Shown here: positions 60,776 through 64,000 of the stretch, piece by piece
Layout: every line of letters begins with the position of its first letter
How positions within the stretch are numbered: the stretch's first letter is position 1
Assembly: GCA_024362935.1 (NCBI GenBank)
Contig: JANCRA010000010.1
Coordinates: 12,268,501-12,332,500, forward strand
Reading direction: 5' to 3'
Length of the DNA: 64,000 nucleotides
DNA from: Setophaga petechia
Lineage: Eukaryota > Chordata > Aves > Passeriformes > Parulidae
The notes under the pieces: model-generated
Told to the model about the DNA's origin: nothing
Seen by the model: the letters and a program-made list of their open reading frames with translations, nothing else
The model's database searches: none
Translations under genes and position numbers: made by a program

Positions 60776-63508
60776 CTCAAACAGAACAATGACAAATCCT
60801 ACATAAATAGCTTGTTGCTAGAGCTAATGGGAAATGCAAGCTGCAACCCCATGTGGATTTCTGACATTGCAACATTTGGTTACGGGCAGGTTGATGTGAA
60901 ATAGACAACTTAGGCAAAATAATAAGGTCACTAATTTCTATTAGGAAGTACCAGCATGTCTCATTTTGGCTTATTTCAGGTACTTCCTGGCTTTTGAACT
61001 CCTTTTCCCAACACAAGCTATCATACCAGGGCTCTCAGGATGCCTTGTGGCACTGTAGTCAGAGGAGAAATTCTGTCTCATCCTGACAGAGGTAATTTGG
61101 CTCTGTATCTCTGTAATAATATGCAAATCTCCCTAACACCATCTTTTTCAAATCACTACAGAAGTTCAGGCAAGAATCTGCTGCTTGTGAGATCAATCTA
61201 AAATTCAGATTTGATTCAGCAGATCATAATATTTCAGTTGATGTCCACCACCCTATCTCCTACAGGTTTTTCACTCTGAGTTTCCCATCTCAGAAAAATC
61301 AATGTATATTTAAGGATGGATTTTTTTGGAAACCATATGTTGCTGCTACAAGAACACATTGATATCTTTTTTTTGTTGGCTATATGTGGTATATAGTGAC
61401 TACTCCCATTTTCCAGTTCAGGCTAAAGCCCTTTGTGCTGCTCTGTGAGTATATTAAAGCAGAAAATCATAGAATTCCTTATGAACTTAAGCTGATTTAT
61501 AATACACATAAAAGGTGAAATAGGAGGGGTTTCTGCTTTTCACCATAAAGCAGGCGAAAACTGTTAATTCAGCCAAATATTCCACTGTCTCTGTAAATAA
61601 ATCCAAATCCCTCAGTATAAAATGAAATGGATAGGTTGTTAATCTATTAGAAATAAAATAATTGTCTTTTTTTTTTTTTTTTTTTTTGTAACCCTGACAG
61701 AAGTCTGTGGTTAGATAGATGCATGTGAATAGTATTGTAGGAACTATTTTGCTCATCTGTATGCAAATAGGTTGTGTAAAGTATGGTTAAAAAAATGTGC
61801 AAAGAAAAATAAAAGAGATTTGTAGGAAGATCAGGAAAGCAATGTTTCACATGGGAAAAAGTAGGGTTTTGTTCTACCTTTGACAGTGACTTACAAATTA
61901 CTCTTTACTTTGCCATGATAAAATTACTCAATTTCCTATCTCCCCCCCAAAAAAAAAATTCAAATCAGTTTTTTGAATGTAATTTACTATCTCATAAAAT
62001 AAACCAAAACCAACCCCTAATAAAATCACATTGTTAGAACTTTCTTGGGAAAAAATTATTTTTGTTTGGACTGTCATCAAAATGCATAATGTCAGGGAAA
62101 ATGTAACATGAGAAATCAAAGAACTGAAGTTTTGAGTAAAAAGAACTTTACGAAATTTTTCATACGGTGTTACTGAGTCCCTGTGAGCTGCCCATGATTT
62201 TCCTGTAACAAAGCAGCAGGTTTTGGAGCTGCCTTATTTATTAAGTTAACCTCTGCTGCATATCCCGGCAGAAGAGGTGTTCTTTGTGGGAGAAGTGTGC
62301 TAAAATTTGTATGTGCTACCTCCATCAGCCTTGAGAAGGGTTGGGCAGAGCTGGTAAAATTCCCAGAGCAAAAGCAAATCTGTTTTTATGATATTTCATG
62401 ATGTTTGATGATTTAATCTTGCCCACATAGGGACCAGTACCTGCATGTGTATTAAAGGCAGGTTTTCAAGGATCCTCTTTCCCTTTCTTTTCTAGGAGCA
62501 CACCAGACATGTGAAGGTTTATTTCAGCACTCCTGAGTGGGTGCAGACTCCTGTGCTTTGGGGGGAAGGATTTCTGTGTGGCTGCTGGGGACAGGAGCAC
62601 ACAACCACACCCAGCTGATCCCTGCCAGACATGCTCTCACTTCAGTGAGAATTTTGGACTGAAAGGGGCAAACAAGCATTTTTTTGCTGGAGGTGATGGT
62701 GGAATTTTCACCCTGCAAAAGTTTTAGGGATTACAATCTCTTCCTGCATGTATGATTTTTTCCCCCCACTAAAACTCCTAAGCCAGATTTCTCCTGTGAG
62801 GTCACTGGCTCCTACATTAGACTCCTTTTGAATCATAATCTCCAAATCCTATTCTGGCTCCAGACAGCATCTCATTTTTGGCTGAGGATTGAGGGAAGCC
62901 TCCTTCTCTCCATATGCTGGGACACAGGGATCCTTTCATGGTTCCTGCTAAACTGCTCTCCTCCCAAGGCATGACACAACAGCATTTTTTACAGGCTCCA
63001 AGTGATAAGGTGAATCCATAGAAATCACACTTTTGATTTTGTTTTCTGTTTTTGTTTTCTGAACCAAAAAAGCCAGAACCCAGCAAACAGACCCTGGCAA
63101 CAAACACCCAGAGTGATGGGAATAATATTTGGTGCCCCCACCCACTCCCACCTCCATCCACACACACATGGCAATCCTGCCAGAAAGGCACGGCACCTTC
63201 CAACAGGTGAATTCCCACCAGATATTCCCATGTGAATATCTGCCAGTGTTTTGGGAAGGATTAGGACTCCTGTGGCTGACTAGAGCTCCTAGTACAGCAC
63301 CAAAGACAGGCTTACAGTTTGGAGAGACCATTGCTCTCAGCCTCTAGGCTTCATCTCCGTGGGAAGAAGTCCCTGTAACGTCCAAGCTGAACTCAGCAGG
63401 CAGGTCTAAAAGATGTCTGAATTGACATGAAAAGATCCCCCCGATCTTCTGACCAAAACCACACTCTTGTTTTCCCTCCAGCGTGCTACTGTTAAGAACA
63501 TAATCATC
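60776..63508. other. Unique non-coding sequence with a poly-T run
   Basis: An uninterrupted T21 run lies at 61667-61687, and a C8A9 homopolymer pair near 61942-61959. AT-rich sequence dominates 61.3-62.2 kb. Frames of 127-133 codons on the minus strand at 62.8-63.3 kb overlap one another in different frames and have no domain. Confidence 0.5.
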
Positions 63509-63552
63509 ATTTGGGGGAAAAGACAGAAAAATTTGGGGGAAAAGACAGAAGT
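63509..63552. repeat. 22-bp tandem duplication
   Basis: The word ATTTGGGGGAAAAGACAGAA occurs at 63509 and again at 63531 (period 22), with no mismatch over the 20 bases and slight divergence just after. It is a simple local duplication. Confidence 0.9.
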
Positions 63553-64000
63553 GAGGAGAGAGCCTGTCCTTCCACTGTGCCTGTGCCAGAAGTGATTTTG
63601 GTGCTGCTGCTGATTTTCACATCGGTGCCTCCACAGCTGATGCTCCACTCCTCCACTTCCACCCAGCTTCCCCCCTTCCCAGCTCAAACTCATCAGGAGA
63701 GGGTAGGGAAGGTGCTTGAAAATTCTCTTTGAAATCTTGCCTGTGAGGCATGGATTTATCAAAGCAAAGAAGTTGTGTGTGTGAGCACCTGCCCTGCCAT
63801 CACATCAAAGGGAAGAACAAGAAGGAGTTTCAAAGGGGTGCCCTTGTTCCCCCTTCCCAATCTCCAGGCACACACACGTGTGCACACACAGCACACACGT
63901 ATTTCCCTGCCTTCAGAAACCATGGAGCCTCTGCTGGGGCTGCTCCTTAAACTCAGTGCTGATGGAGAAATTCACAATCCCTCAGCACAGACACAGCATT
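63553..64000. other. Unique sequence to window end with CA-rich patch
   Basis: A CA/TG-rich patch with the palindrome CACACGTGTG (containing an E-box CACGTG) lies at about 63870-63900. No exon or repeat family is recognised before the window ends. Confidence 0.5.

Noticed and set aside
1..64000. CRISPR array, prophage, operon or toxin-antitoxin system
   Set aside because: Nothing prokaryotic is present. Repeats are eukaryotic retroelements, microsatellites and minisatellites, and there are no dense, adjacent open frames.

Overview
This 64 kb window looks like non-coding vertebrate nuclear DNA, most likely from a bird and probably a songbird. The evidence is the repeat content. There are four truncated CR1 LINE 3' ends of the avian type, including one that ends in the ATTCTATG-type CR1 tail. 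There are two solitary LTRs resembling songbird endogenous-retrovirus LTRs. There are also several very old MIR-type (CORE-SINE) copies, as expected in amniote DNA. CpG is depleted almost everywhere and stop codons are frequent in all six frames. I recognise no protein-coding exon, tRNA, rRNA, snRNA, CRISPR array or bacterial feature. The longest open frames (about 145-180 codons) are chance frames or by-products of tandem repeats. The species and locus cannot be named from the sequence, and the window could be intergenic or a large intron.

Layout. At 1-11.6 kb there is unique sequence with a CR1 fragment at 2.1 kb, a MIR at 4.5 kb, a CR1 tail at 7.1-7.4 kb and a 15-bp triplet repeat at 7.66 kb. 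At 11.6-14.1 kb there are two AT-rich blocks that read like conserved non-coding elements (CNEs). At 15.7-18.1 kb there is a short solo LTR, then a tandem pair of ~190-bp units that each begin with degenerate telomere-like (TTAGGG-related) sequence. At 19.9-25 kb there is a MIR, a perfect 23-bp duplication, an isolated CpG cluster at 22.9 kb and an intact-looking ~405-bp solo LTR. At 25-39 kb there is a third MIR and a 42-bp minisatellite at 32.7 kb. At 39-44 kb there is a GT microsatellite, the longest CR1 fragment and a T/TTTG/TTG simple-repeat complex with small tandem duplications. At 46.8-48.7 kb two diverged copies of a ~0.6 kb block lie in direct orientation about 1.2 kb apart. At 49.8 kb there is a perfect 13-bp-stem hairpin, at 51.2-51.6 kb another CNE-like block, and at 52-64 kb a possible MIR, a CR1 fragment, a further MIR, a poly-T run and a 22-bp duplication.

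No genes work together here. Any biological role would be regulatory, through CNE-like blocks or exapted repeats, or architectural. The most unusual items are the telomere-like tandem pair at 17.7-18.05 kb and the diverged local duplication at 46.85-48.64 kb. I found no convincing undescribed gene system. All family assignments were made by eye from remembered repeat consensus sequences and were not checked by database search.
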